Source: a virus
DNA: 31,630 bases
Strand: one strand, 5' to 3'
Virus record (IMG/VR): IMGVR_UViG_3300032046_000135
Coordinates: 1 to 31,630 of that record
Position 1 is the first letter of the stretch. Every line of letters starts with the position of its first letter. The notes under the pieces are model-generated. The model was not told where the DNA came from, searched no databases, and saw nothing but the letters and a program-made list of their open reading frames with translations. Of the stretch, positions 24,157-31,521 are shown one piece after another. Made by a program: the position numbers and the translations under genes.

Positions 24157-24233
24157 TAGAACGGTGGAGGAAACTAAAAATAGTGATTCTGCTTTTGCTG
24201 TCCCGACAAAAGTAGATGGCCTCCACCGTTCTA
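24157..24233 (+). repeat. Long perfect inverted repeat, nested hairpin
   Basis: TAGAACGGTGGAGG (24157-24170) and CCTCCACCGTTCTA (24220-24233) form a perfect 14-bp stem. Inside it TCTGCTTTTG and CAAAAGTAGA form a second stem of about 10 bp with one wobble around a 9-base loop. A short T-run (ACTTTTA) follows. It may be a terminator, an RNA processing site or a structured regulatory RNA between two neck genes. The stop of the upstream gene is 9 bases before the stem. Confidence 0.75.
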
Positions 24234-24241
24234 ACTTTTAA
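24164..24241 (+). CDS. Possible 25-residue peptide within the inverted repeat
   Basis: A GTG at 24164, eight bases after a GGGGGG run, opens a 25-codon frame ending at TAA 24239-24241 (starts VEETKNSDSAFAVPTKV by codon). The start and the end of the frame both lie in the stem arms, so translation and folding would compete. There is no homology evidence; chance is quite possible. Confidence 0.2.
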   Translation: MEETKNSDSAFAVPTKVDGLHRSNF

Positions 24242-24255
24242 AAAGGAGAAGTAAA

Positions 24256-24453
24256 ATGGCAGGTTCACCTTCGGATTATGTGGGTAAAAGAGCTCTACCA
24301 GCGCAACCTTATGATGGAAATAGTAAGGTTGCTACTGTTTTAATGGGAGCTATTGTAGATCCAGCAACAAAGGAAATTATTGGGTATCTTCCTATAAAGT
24401 GTACCGATAATGGGGATGGGACAGCGAGCATATCTGGCCCCTTTAGCCCTTAA
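24256..24453 (+). CDS. Unknown 65-residue protein
   Basis: A short protein with a strong SD (AAAAAGGAG) before the ATG. The sequence is neutral with many Gly and Pro (YVGKRALPAQPYDGNSK), then a short strand-turn pattern (VATVLMGAIVDP, EIIGYLPIK, DGTASISGPF). It looks like a small beta-rich domain, perhaps a head decoration or a fibre fragment, but I cannot assign it. It is 12 bases upstream of the connector gene. Confidence 0.6.
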   Translation: MAGSPSDYVGKRALPAQPYDGNSKVATVLMGAIVDPATKEIIGYLPIKCTDNGDGTASISGPFSP

Positions 24454-24465
24454 TGGGAGATTAAT

Positions 24466-25506
24466 ATGGGTTCTGAACTTATATTTACAAGAAGCGAAAT
24501 AGCAAAATTGTATGCTACTTTCGCATATGGCGGTGTCCCATTAGACCCAATTACCTTGAGAGTCGCCATATATTTTGGGACTACATTGGTTCTCGGCCCA
24601 ACACCAATGACTAAAATATCTACTGGATATTATTATTATCAATTTACAGTTCCGGTTAATTGGGTAGAAGATAGATATAGTGCTGTATATACTGGATTTA
24701 TTAATGGTATTCCATTTAAGCAAGAGGAAACGTTTAAGATAGTAGCATCAGAAACTATATCTTCTAGTGCTGTACCGACTGGTCATTATTGCGTTATAGG
24801 TGATGTTGAAGAGGAACTTAGTGGCGTATTTTATAATGATCTTCCCAATTGGGGTACATATGTTGCTAATTTGATCGTTGATACAGACCATATAGTTGAT
24901 AGGCGTTGCAATAGGACATTTAAACAAGTCAGGAAAATGGATTATATAAGTGGTACTGGTCTGGCTAAAATGTATATTCCGAATTATCCAATTAACGCAG
25001 TTCATAAATGTGAGTTGTTAATTGTCCCTTCGGTAAAATGGTATACATTTGCAAGAATTGCCCTGATAAATGTATATCTTAATAATGGTGTAGCTATAGC
25101 TACACAATCATCTGAAGTAGATTTTGCTGCTTGTGATTTGATAGTTAGCTGCGTAGATGGAATAATGACTATCCCTGAGCGTGTTCAGTATATAGGACAG
25201 TCTGCATTCCCGTTCTGGAATTACACCTTTATAGAGGGAAATAGCAACATTAGAGTTGATTATACTTATGGCTTCACAGCTTTAACTAGACCCTTTGATG
25301 TTAAGAGGCTTGCTGCTAAGTTAGTGGCAAGACAGATATTACTACGAAAAGGTGACCAGATATCTGGTGGTTCTGTTAGTACAACCATGGATGGTGTTGG
25401 TCAGAATTATGATGGTGTCCCGTTTGGTTCTAGAATAAAAGATTTAGATGGTGAGATAGAAGAGATTGTTAGGCGGTATCGTCGTATTGGTTTGGATGCC
25501 GCGTAA
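24466..25506 (+). CDS. Head-tail connector (gp6-like) with N-terminal Ig-like domain
   Basis: A 346-residue protein. Residues 1-95 are beta-rich (VPLDPITLRVAIYF, STGYYYYQFTVP, GFINGIPFKQEETFKIV) and resemble an Ig-like or BppU-like domain. Residues about 105-340 fit the head-tail connector family that binds under the portal: VANLIVDTDHIVDRRCNRTF, YPINAVHKCELLI, IRVDYTYGFTALTRPFDV, then KRLAAKLVARQILLRKGD and a C-terminal helix (GEIEEIVRRYRR). The DYTYGF motif followed by a helical bundle is typical. The added N-terminal domain would be exposed at the neck. The SD is GGGAG. Confidence 0.7.
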   Translation: MGSELIFTRSEIAKLYATFAYGGVPLDPITLRVAIYFGTTLVLGPTPMTKISTGYYYYQFTVPVNWVEDRYSAVYTGFINGIPFKQEETFKIVASETISSSAVPTGHYCVIGDVEEELSGVFYNDLPNWGTYVANLIVDTDHIVDRRCNRTFKQVRKMDYISGTGLAKMYIPNYPINAVHKCELLIVPSVKWYTFARIALINVYLNNGVAIATQSSEVDFAACDLIVSCVDGIMTIPERVQYIGQSAFPFWNYTFIEGNSNIRVDYTYGFTALTRPFDVKRLAAKLVARQILLRKGDQISGGSVSTTMDGVGQNYDGVPFGSRIKDLDGEIEEIVRRYRRIGLDAA

Positions 25507-25517
25507 GGAATTATCAA

Positions 25518-25835
25518 ATGGGGACTTTAAGAGAAGATATAACTGAAATAAAAGTTGGAGTTGCTACAATAGCAGAGCATATAAAGAGTGTAGATAATAG
25601 ACTTGAAGATGGAGATAAAAGGTTTAATAATCATAGTAAAGCAATACACATACACGATACTGATCTTATTGAAATAAGAGATAAAGTAGAAAAGAATAGT
25701 GAGGGTGTAAAACGACATGGAAAGGCATTATGGTGGATAGTAACACAAAGCGTATTAGTATTATTGGCGATGGTGGGATTTTTAGCTAAGATAATTTGGG
25801 AATATGTAAAGACAAAAGGTTTGCCAACACCATAG
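25518..25835 (+). CDS. Coiled-coil membrane protein (XhlA/holin-like)
   Basis: A 105-residue protein with AAGGA upstream. Residues 1-65 are an amphipathic coiled coil (ITEIKVGVATIAEHIKSVD, then DIRDKV-like heptads). Residues about 72-95 are one transmembrane helix (WIVTQSVLVLLAMVGFLAKI), followed by a short basic-polar tail. This arrangement matches small haemolysin XhlA-like proteins, which assist holins in lysis. It is encoded next to a lipoprotein gene, which would fit a lysis or host membrane module set among neck genes. The function is inferred only. Confidence 0.65.
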   Translation: MGTLREDITEIKVGVATIAEHIKSVDNRLEDGDKRFNNHSKAIHIHDTDLIEIRDKVEKNSEGVKRHGKALWWIVTQSVLVLLAMVGFLAKIIWEYVKTKGLPTP

Positions 25836-25851
25836 AATTTGGAGAAGTAGT

Positions 25852-26493
25852 ATGAAAAAGTTTTTGATTGTGGCTGTTCTTTTTGCGTTTATGGGTGGAT
25901 GTCCCGGTGATGATGCTACAAAACCCCCTGTTGTGGCTCCTCAAAGTGAAGAAAAAGAGTTGACAATAGTAGAACGGGTTCAGCGTAGAACACCAGTGCC
26001 TCAGGTTGATAAAGATAAGTTGGATGGGCGTGAGGCAGAATCAAAGTCTTTAATTGTAATTGGGACATCTGATGTTGAACAGATTGCGACTCGTAAACGC
26101 GAAGACACCCTAAACAAGATTAAGTCGTGGTGTTTTTGGATTGAGATCAGTGCTGCGGCATTAGCAGTGATTGGTGCTGGATTGGTAATCTATTTTACCA
26201 AGAGTATTAAGCTTGCTATGACCGTCATTGCGCTGGGTGCGTTAATCGTGGTTGGGGCTTACTGTGTGGGGTGGGTACTTGCTCACATGGGTATGATTGG
26301 ATTAATTGCTGGAATCATTGCTGCTGCGGTTCTTGGTTGGAAGGTGTGGGAACATATCGACGAACTCAAGGACTTTGGCAGGGTGTCTGCAAGTAAGATC
26401 AAAGATGCTGTTGATGTCACCAAGGAACTTGCTGATGCTAAAATCTTGAATAGTGCATCGTATAATAAGATGTTGGCGAAGTTCAAAAAGTAA
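25852..26493 (+). CDS. Lipoprotein with several membrane segments
   Basis: A 213-residue protein. MKKFLIVAVLFAFMGGC is a signal peptide with a lipobox-like MGGC ending at Cys17, so the mature protein would be lipid-anchored. After a polar stretch, three hydrophobic helices follow at about 97-114, 119-138 and 143-160 (IEISAAALAVIGAGLVIYF, LAMTVIALGALIVVGAYCVG, MGMIGLIAGIIAAAVLGW). A helical tail completes it. Phages encode lipoproteins for lysis (spanins) or superinfection exclusion, but multiple membrane helices after a lipobox are unusual for both. The ATG follows TTGGAGAAG. DNA turns GC-rich just after it. Confidence 0.65.
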   Translation: MKKFLIVAVLFAFMGGCPGDDATKPPVVAPQSEEKELTIVERVQRRTPVPQVDKDKLDGREAESKSLIVIGTSDVEQIATRKREDTLNKIKSWCFWIEISAAALAVIGAGLVIYFTKSIKLAMTVIALGALIVVGAYCVGWVLAHMGMIGLIAGIIAAAVLGWKVWEHIDELKDFGRVSASKIKDAVDVTKELADAKILNSASYNKMLAKFKK

Positions 26494-26517
26494 TAATAAA
26501 TTGAAGGAGTGTGACTG

Positions 26518-26568
26518 ATGGCTCTCTTCGACATTCAGCGTGACGTGCGGACCGGGCAAGAGGATTGA
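26518..26568 (+). CDS. Possible 16-residue leader peptide or gene remnant
   Basis: An ATG with a good SD (GAAGGAG) opens a 16-codon frame (MALFDIQRDVRTGQED) ending at TGA, two bases before the GTG of the next gene. It sits exactly at the AT-rich to GC-rich switch. It could couple translation into the island or be the cut-off start of a replaced gene. Confidence 0.3.
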   Translation: MALFDIQRDVRTGQED

Positions 26569-26570
26569 CC

Positions 26571-26921
26571 GTGGCTCTAGTGCGATACGAAACCCTCCGC
26601 GACCGCAAGACCGGCGAGTTGCTTGATGCACGTTGTGCGGCCGATGTTGCGCAGCGCCCCTTCGGTGGTCTGGACAAGACCACCTATGTCCACGCGGTTG
26701 AGAATCTGGACCCCGACGCGGTGCGCAAGGCGCTCGGCCTCAAACCGCTATGGGACGAAAGCGGCATCGCTGCTGACGCGGCTGCATCCAATATGCGCGC
26801 GGAACTCATGGCTGCTGGCCTCTCGGCCGCTGACGTGACGCTGATTTCGACTGGCAAGGTCGGGGTTGCCGAGATGAAGGCGCTGCTCGCCAAAGCCGCG
26901 CCGGTTGCGAAGGAACTCTGA
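26571..26921 (+). CDS. Unknown protein in GC-rich island
   Basis: The GTG at 26571 is preferred to the TTG at 26565 because the next gene begins in the same way (TGACCGTGGC at both junctions). The product has 116 residues. It is alanine-rich with VALVRYETLRDRKTGELLD at the start and a helical end (ALLAKAAPVAKEL). No family is recognised. Codon use is strongly GC-rich and matches only the following gene and the 3841-4612 block. It is likely co-translated with the beta-helix gene and may be its small partner or chaperone; that is inference. Confidence 0.6.
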   Translation: MALVRYETLRDRKTGELLDARCAADVAQRPFGGLDKTTYVHAVENLDPDAVRKALGLKPLWDESGIAADAAASNMRAELMAAGLSAADVTLISTGKVGVAEMKALLAKAAPVAKEL

Positions 26922-26923
26922 CC

Positions 26924-28306
26924 GTGGCCGCTAACGATTACATCGCCGCCTACCCGCCCGTCTGCGCCACGTCTGACCGGGGCGACGGCAAGATGCGCAT
27001 CACCTGGCCGGCGTGGGGCCTGGACGAAGTGCTCCACGCCGCGCTGACCACGAGCCACTACGTTGCCAACGTAACGCTAGGCACTCCCGAGAGCAAGGCG
27101 ATTTTGGCCACGGGTGGCACAAAGTCGGGCGGCTTCTGGATTGACATCGACGAAACTTTCTCTGGCAGTTCCTGGCTCAACACTCACCGCTACAGCCCGC
27201 AACGGCAAAGCACGGTCTACTACTACACGAGCTTTAACCTTGCCCGCGCGGCGATGATAACCGCCGCCAACCATGACAACATGATTCTGTGGGACTTCAA
27301 CACCGCAGGCACCATGATGGGCACGGGCGTAGTCGTGAGCGCCGGGACTGCCGTCGATATCTCCGGCTGGGGCGGCCGCGCCAATCAGCAGAACGGCGTG
27401 GTTGTCACGACCAACATCAACTTCTACCAGTTCAAAGGCGACCTCTCGGCCCACACGTTGATGACGTGGCAGAATCTGGCTTTCAGTGGCGGCTATTATT
27501 TCTGGTATTGGAACGCGACTTCCGGCATGGCCGGCGGTGGCCTGACCGTCTCTCGCTGCGTATTCAACCGCCCCGATCAGTATCTATTCTACGACGGGTC
27601 GAGCGTCACCCTGGCACCTCCCATCACCTTTTCCAACTGCTACGCCGACCTTGCCGGCACAGGCTGGAATGCCGGGACGTGCAGCGGCGCGCTGACGGTC
27701 CAGCACTGCACGTTCATCAACGGCCTCAGCGGGATCGTGAACAACTCTAAAACCGGCACCTACGTCAACAACCTGGGCATCGACCAGAGTTCGGCCTGCT
27801 ACCAGAGCACGACCAACGCGACATTTACGAAGTGCGCCTCCACGGACGCGACCGGCAGCGAAGCGGGTCTGCGCTCTCTGACCCGCGCACAACTCGCGCT
27901 CTGGTCGCTCAACGATGGCGGCAACAATGCCACCGACGCGGGCATTCTGGCGACGAGTACCTGCTATCAGGCAGGGGCGAACACGACCGAGACTATCGAC
28001 CTAAAAGGCAACGCCCGTCACTCCACCACCCCGAGCCTCGGGTGCTACGAGGGCAGCACCAACGCCCTTGGCGTGACGTGGCCGACCGGCGCGCAGAGCA
28101 CGGTCAACTTCACCAACTTCGCCGGGGCGGTCACCGGCACGGCGGTTGCCGAGGCACACGCGAACAGCGATGTGCGCTTCGGCGTCGGCTCCGGCACTTG
28201 CAAGGTGCCGGTCAAGGCAGACGTGCGGCTGGGCACGGCGGTAGATGTGGCCGACATTGGAGAATTGCCAACAAATAAAGCTAAAATATCATCTGTGAGA
28301 GGATAG
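26924..28306 (+). CDS. Beta-helix surface protein (tail-spike-like), mostly GC-rich
   Basis: A 460-residue protein starting at GTG. Residues about 90-380 show the turn-strand rhythm of right-handed parallel beta-helices, with repeated Asn/Thr/Cys-rich strands (LTVSRCVFNRPDQYLFY, ITFSNCYADL, LTVQHCTFINGLSGI, CYEGSTNALGV). Such proteins serve as receptor-binding or glycan-binding virion spikes. The end carries two copies of a short motif (SDVRFGVGSGTCKVP and KADVRLGTAVDVADIG) common in phage surface proteins. The DNA is GC-rich until about 28258; the last 16 codons are AT-rich, marking a recombination joint near the 3' end. No enzymatic motif is visible. Confidence 0.65.
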   Translation: MAANDYIAAYPPVCATSDRGDGKMRITWPAWGLDEVLHAALTTSHYVANVTLGTPESKAILATGGTKSGGFWIDIDETFSGSSWLNTHRYSPQRQSTVYYYTSFNLARAAMITAANHDNMILWDFNTAGTMMGTGVVVSAGTAVDISGWGGRANQQNGVVVTTNINFYQFKGDLSAHTLMTWQNLAFSGGYYFWYWNATSGMAGGGLTVSRCVFNRPDQYLFYDGSSVTLAPPITFSNCYADLAGTGWNAGTCSGALTVQHCTFINGLSGIVNNSKTGTYVNNLGIDQSSACYQSTTNATFTKCASTDATGSEAGLRSLTRAQLALWSLNDGGNNATDAGILATSTCYQAGANTTETIDLKGNARHSTTPSLGCYEGSTNALGVTWPTGAQSTVNFTNFAGAVTGTAVAEAHANSDVRFGVGSGTCKVPVKADVRLGTAVDVADIGELPTNKAKISSVRG

Positions 28307-28310
28307 TGGT

Positions 28311-29702
28311 ATGGAACAAATAAAATTAGGCAAAACCATTAAACGAAAATTTTATATAACGAATCAAAACAATAACTTAGTTAATGTTGATACTCCCCCA
28401 GGAGCAACTGGATTATTATATAGAGAAGATGCAGATTCTGGTGCAGTAGTTTCTATATCTGCCATAACTACTGGAGTATATGGTGCATCTGTTGGAATAT
28501 TGGGTGTTAATGGATTTATTAAGGATTCTATTGGTGAATTAGAAATAGCTGCAACAGTTAGTGGTATACTGGTTAAAAATTCAATATGGGCTGGGATAGT
28601 TGAAAGTTCTGATGTTGATGATCTTCCTAATATTAGTGCTTTGGGCACAGGTGTTTGGGGATTCACTGGAATACGTAGTCTTAGTGATAAGGTTGGATTT
28701 GGAGTGACAGGTATTCCTGTTCTTGCTGATAACGTTACTGGAATATGGGGCGCTCCAAGTAGAACACTTACTGATAAGGCAGGATATTCAACGACTGGAT
28801 TACCCTCAATTAGTGATGTTGCCACAGGAGTTTGGGGATATGGTGGCGGAAGAGCATTAACTGATAAGACTGTATTCGGTGTTACGGGCATACCCGTTCT
28901 TGCAGATATGGTCACGGGAATCTGGGGAGCACCGAGTCGCACACTTACTGACAAAGTTGGATATTCTACTACTGGCATATCCATACCGTCTTTAGGCGAT
29001 ATCGCTACAGGTGTTTGGGGATTCACTGGAATACGTAGTCTTAGTGATAAGGTAAACTTCGGTGTTACAGGTGTAAGTGTTAATCTTGGCGATATCGCTA
29101 CGGGCGTTTGGGGGTATACGGGTATAAGATCATTATCAGATAAAGTTGGGTTTGGAGTGACGGGCATTCCTGTTCTTGCAGATGTAGTTACAGGTATATG
29201 GGGAGCACCTAGCCGCACTCTTACTGATAAGGCTGGTTATTCTACAACTGGGATATCTATACCATCTTTGGGCGATATCGCTACGGGTGTTTGGGGATTC
29301 ACCGGAATACGCAGTCTTAATGATAAAGTTGGGTTTGGTGTGACGGGCATTCCAGTTTTAGCTGATAATGTTACGGGTATCTGGGGTGCCCCGAGTCGTA
29401 CACTCACTGGTAAGACAGGGTTTGGAGTTACCGGATTACCGAATTTAGCAGATATCGCTACAGGAGTTTGGGGATATACTGGTATAAGATCGTTATATAA
29501 TGATAATGTGACTAGATTGGTTAAGAATAAGCAGGTTTGGGAATATGTCGGTGGTGTTTATACTGGGACTGTCTATTTACGTAATGATGGTGATACTGCT
29601 AATATATTAAAGACAATTGCTAGAGACCCAACTACAGGGGCGATTATAACAGACCCCAATTACACCGGACCTATGAACTTCGATGCTTGGAGTACTCCAT
29701 AA
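28311..29702 (+). CDS. Repeat-rich tail/neck protein (ten 29-31-residue repeats)
   Basis: A 463-residue protein. Residues 1-100 form a beta-rich Ig-like domain similar in layout to the connector N-terminus. From about 106 to 400 ten repeats of 29-31 residues follow, of two alternating types: one around TGVWGFTGIRSLSDKVGF, the other around TGIWGAPSRTLTDKAGYS. Each includes a TG.WG turn and an R(S/T)L(S/T)DK loop. Residues 405-463 form a separate C-terminal domain. A fibrous or decorative virion part is likely. A 47-bp stretch is identical at 28647-28693 and 29007-29053, showing recent duplication or conversion among repeats. The stop overlaps the next ATG by 1 nt. Confidence 0.75.
   Translation: MEQIKLGKTIKRKFYITNQNNNLVNVDTPPGATGLLYREDADSGAVVSISAITTGVYGASVGILGVNGFIKDSIGELEIAATVSGILVKNSIWAGIVESSDVDDLPNISALGTGVWGFTGIRSLSDKVGFGVTGIPVLADNVTGIWGAPSRTLTDKAGYSTTGLPSISDVATGVWGYGGGRALTDKTVFGVTGIPVLADMVTGIWGAPSRTLTDKVGYSTTGISIPSLGDIATGVWGFTGIRSLSDKVNFGVTGVSVNLGDIATGVWGYTGIRSLSDKVGFGVTGIPVLADVVTGIWGAPSRTLTDKAGYSTTGISIPSLGDIATGVWGFTGIRSLNDKVGFGVTGIPVLADNVTGIWGAPSRTLTGKTGFGVTGLPNLADIATGVWGYTGIRSLYNDNVTRLVKNKQVWEYVGGVYTGTVYLRNDGDTANILKTIARDPTTGAIITDPNYTGPMNFDAWSTP
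28647..29053 (+). repeat. Direct 47-bp DNA repeat (28647-28693 and 29007-29053)
   Basis: The two copies, 360 bp apart, are identical from ACAGGTGTTTGGGGATTC to the final GATAAGGT. They encode repeat units 1 and 5 of the protein. Other units of the same protein type use different synonymous codons, so these two share a recent history. Confidence 0.8.
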
Positions 29703-30469
29703 TGCTTGCAAGACCTACGATGGTGGGATGGGCTGGTGGCGGGGGAGCCACACCACCGGTCTTTACAACCCCTGTGATTTTAGTCACAGACCTCTTAGAT
29801 GGCACAATTAGGGTAACGGTTAGCAATAATGCAGGGCAAACAAGTAGACTCCTATATCAAGAATCTGATGGTGATCTGAATGTGTGGGGTACGACACAAG
29901 TTGGTAATGGATATAAAGATATAACGGGGTTAGATACTGAACAGGATATGTATTTTGCTGCTCAACCGATAAGTGGAGTATATTTAGGGGCATTGAGCAA
30001 CATACATGAATTGACTTCTAAGAATTCTAAGATATTAAATCATGACGGAAGAAATCATATGTCAAAGTTTATACAGAACCTGTTGATACGCTCTACTAAG
30101 TTTGATTGGTATATCAAGAGAGTTGGTTCTGCAGGAATACCAACCACTCAATTGAACGTGCCATTTATAGGGCAACCAGTTACAGTTCAATATAATGAAA
30201 ATGTAAGAGTTGCTAATCAAGCAGAAATATTTCAAGCTCGTGGTTCAATACCCATATGTATACAGAGGACTGGTGGATATAATAAGGCTGATATAGGATT
30301 TGGTACAGTTAGAATGGGTGATTTTACAGCGTTTTGTTCTATAGAACACCAGATAGAAATCGATGATAGACTTATAGATCCTGTATCAGATATAGAATAT
30401 AGAGTGGTACATTCGACTCCACACAAAGATGGGTTATACAGACATTTGGAGCTCAAATGGCTGAGATAA
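29702..30469 (+). CDS. Head-tail stopper-like protein with N-terminal FnIII-like domain
   Basis: The start is ATG 29702, which overlaps the preceding stop (TAATG); a TTG at 29687 is less likely. The product has 255 residues. After a Gly-rich lead, residues about 18-105 are beta-rich (GTIRVTVSNNAGQTSRLLYQ, then YFAAQPISGVYLG) and look like a fibronectin III domain. An internal Met120 starts the more conserved part (MSKFIQNLLIRSTKF). Its end, FCSIEHQIEIDDRLIDPVSD followed by IEYRVVHSTP and RHLELKW, has the strand order of head-closure (stopper) proteins. It would seal the connector under the portal. It overlaps the next gene by 13 nt. Confidence 0.6.
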   Translation: MLARPTMVGWAGGGGATPPVFTTPVILVTDLLDGTIRVTVSNNAGQTSRLLYQESDGDLNVWGTTQVGNGYKDITGLDTEQDMYFAAQPISGVYLGALSNIHELTSKNSKILNHDGRNHMSKFIQNLLIRSTKFDWYIKRVGSAGIPTTQLNVPFIGQPVTVQYNENVRVANQAEIFQARGSIPICIQRTGGYNKADIGFGTVRMGDFTAFCSIEHQIEIDDRLIDPVSDIEYRVVHSTPHKDGLYRHLELKWLR

Positions 30470-30801
30470 CAATGAACATGGGTAACAAACCATTAATATC
30501 TATAGAAACTAAGGGTGAAAAGAAAATGGATAAAATGATGAAATATATAAGTGAAGATTTTGTTGGTAATAAGAATCAAAAGTTAGTCAGAAAGATTTCA
30601 TCTAAGTTAAAGACAAGAATGCAATTGGCTTTCTTGGGTTCAAATGTTAGAACAGAAGTATCTAATGCTGATTTCAGAATATCAGTCACTAATATCTCAC
30701 AATTAAATGAAGTGTTAAGTAAAAAGGCGGTTGTTGATGTTGGTAAGCAAATAGAAATGTTATATCAGGACGAATTTGCATTAGCGAAGGAAGTAAAGTA
30801 A
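30457..30801 (+). CDS. Neck/tail-completion-like protein
   Basis: A 114-residue protein with TTGGAG upstream. It is lysine-rich and mixed alpha/beta (LVRKISSKLKTRMQLAF, then VSNADFRISVTNISQ). Between a stopper-like and a terminator-like gene, phages usually encode an HK97 gp10-like neck protein of about this size; the position supports this but the sequence match is not strong. The stop is followed directly by the next ATG. Confidence 0.5.
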   Translation: MAEITMNMGNKPLISIETKGEKKMDKMMKYISEDFVGNKNQKLVRKISSKLKTRMQLAFLGSNVRTEVSNADFRISVTNISQLNEVLSKKAVVDVGKQIEMLYQDEFALAKEVK

Positions 30802-31341
30802 ATGAAAATCAACTATACTGCTATAAGGAATTCGATATATACTACGTTGAAAACAAATACTAAACTTGATCCGTTAGACTTGACAAATAGATATATAGTT
30901 CAGATGATAAAACAGCGTTGGATACCTAGTGCTGGATTACCCGCTGTTCAGATATATTTAGAAAATAAACCCGATGAACCTCATAGAGCGATAGGTTACT
31001 CACCATTTCCCAATTTGATATATACAGTGAAGACGGTGATAGGGTTGCCAGTTAATCTTAATAATAGTGTTGAAGAAACTCCGCCAGCTTTACTAACAGC
31101 AATAGGAGTACCTAGTATACAAACTCCAGAACAATGTGATGATGCGTTAGCGGAGATAACAGATACGATAGAAGAAGTAATAAGGGGTGATAACGGTGCA
31201 TTAGCTCCTAACAGATATCTTAATAATGGGCAAATAAAAGTATGTCTCCCGATTTCTACAGACTTCAATTTTGTAAAATCTGAGGCTAATTTTTATGTGT
31301 TTAGTGAAGTCCATTTGCAAGTACAAATGCGTTTGATATAA
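30802..31341 (+). CDS. Tail-terminator-like protein
   Basis: A 179-residue protein with AAGGAAG upstream. The opening helix (TAIRNSIYTTLKTN), the strand LPAVQIYLENKPDEP and the late strands (NFYVFSEVHLQVQMRLI) follow the alpha/beta layout of tail terminators (gpU/gp17-like). These cap the tail tube and join it to the head. Its position after the stopper and neck genes and before the tail genes agrees. The assignment rests on order and secondary-structure pattern rather than on catalytic motifs. Confidence 0.55.
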   Translation: MKINYTAIRNSIYTTLKTNTKLDPLDLTNRYIVQMIKQRWIPSAGLPAVQIYLENKPDEPHRAIGYSPFPNLIYTVKTVIGLPVNLNNSVEETPPALLTAIGVPSIQTPEQCDDALAEITDTIEEVIRGDNGALAPNRYLNNGQIKVCLPISTDFNFVKSEANFYVFSEVHLQVQMRLI

Positions 31342-31352
31342 GGAGTTATGAC

Positions 31353-31520
31353 ATGAGAGTAAAGTACATCGGGAATCATAAAGAGGTTAGTAATATTCAT
31401 GGTGTTTTTAAGAAAGATGAAGAAAAAGAAGTAAAAGATGAAATTGGAAATATCTTAATAAGATGTAAAAAGGAATTTGTAATGGTTGGGGAAAAACTGA
31501 CCCCCAATAAGGAGAAGTAA
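31353..31520 (+). CDS. 55-residue protein with shared short module
   Basis: A short complete frame with AAGGAG upstream of the ATG and its own stop at 31518-31520. It reads MRVKYIGNHKEVSNIHG and then KEVKDEIGNILIRCKKEF. The second part matches the SDEIGNELIKRPGY segment at the start of the GT2 protein and the GIGKFLLSRGEY segment of the GT9 protein. Such one-domain proteins are common between neck and tail genes, usually without known function. The SD of the following gene overlaps its last codons. Confidence 0.65.
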   Translation: MRVKYIGNHKEVSNIHGVFKKDEEKEVKDEIGNILIRCKKEFVMVGEKLTPNKEK

Positions 31521-31521
31521 A

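Noticed and set aside
24120-24170. Programmed frameshift at the GGGGGG run after the 23692 gene
   Set aside because: The run lies after the stop codon, so ribosomes would already have terminated; no extended product is supported.
26515-28258. Insertion sequence or integron as cause of the GC-rich island
   Set aside because: No transposase, integrase, terminal inverted repeats or target duplication is visible; in-frame recombination explains it better.
27289-28278. Long alternative-frame ORFs in the GC-rich island
   Set aside because: They are Arg/His-rich shadows expected at high GC; the frame of 26924-28306 has the sensible beta-helix sequence and the consistent start.
28364-29218. 284-residue antisense reading frame in the repeat gene
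   Set aside because: It is the mirror of the protein repeats, has no SD, and no other gene lies on the minus strand.
28647-29490. CRISPR-like array
   Set aside because: The repeats are protein-coding, in frame, and vary by synonymous codons; there are no short constant repeats with unique spacers.
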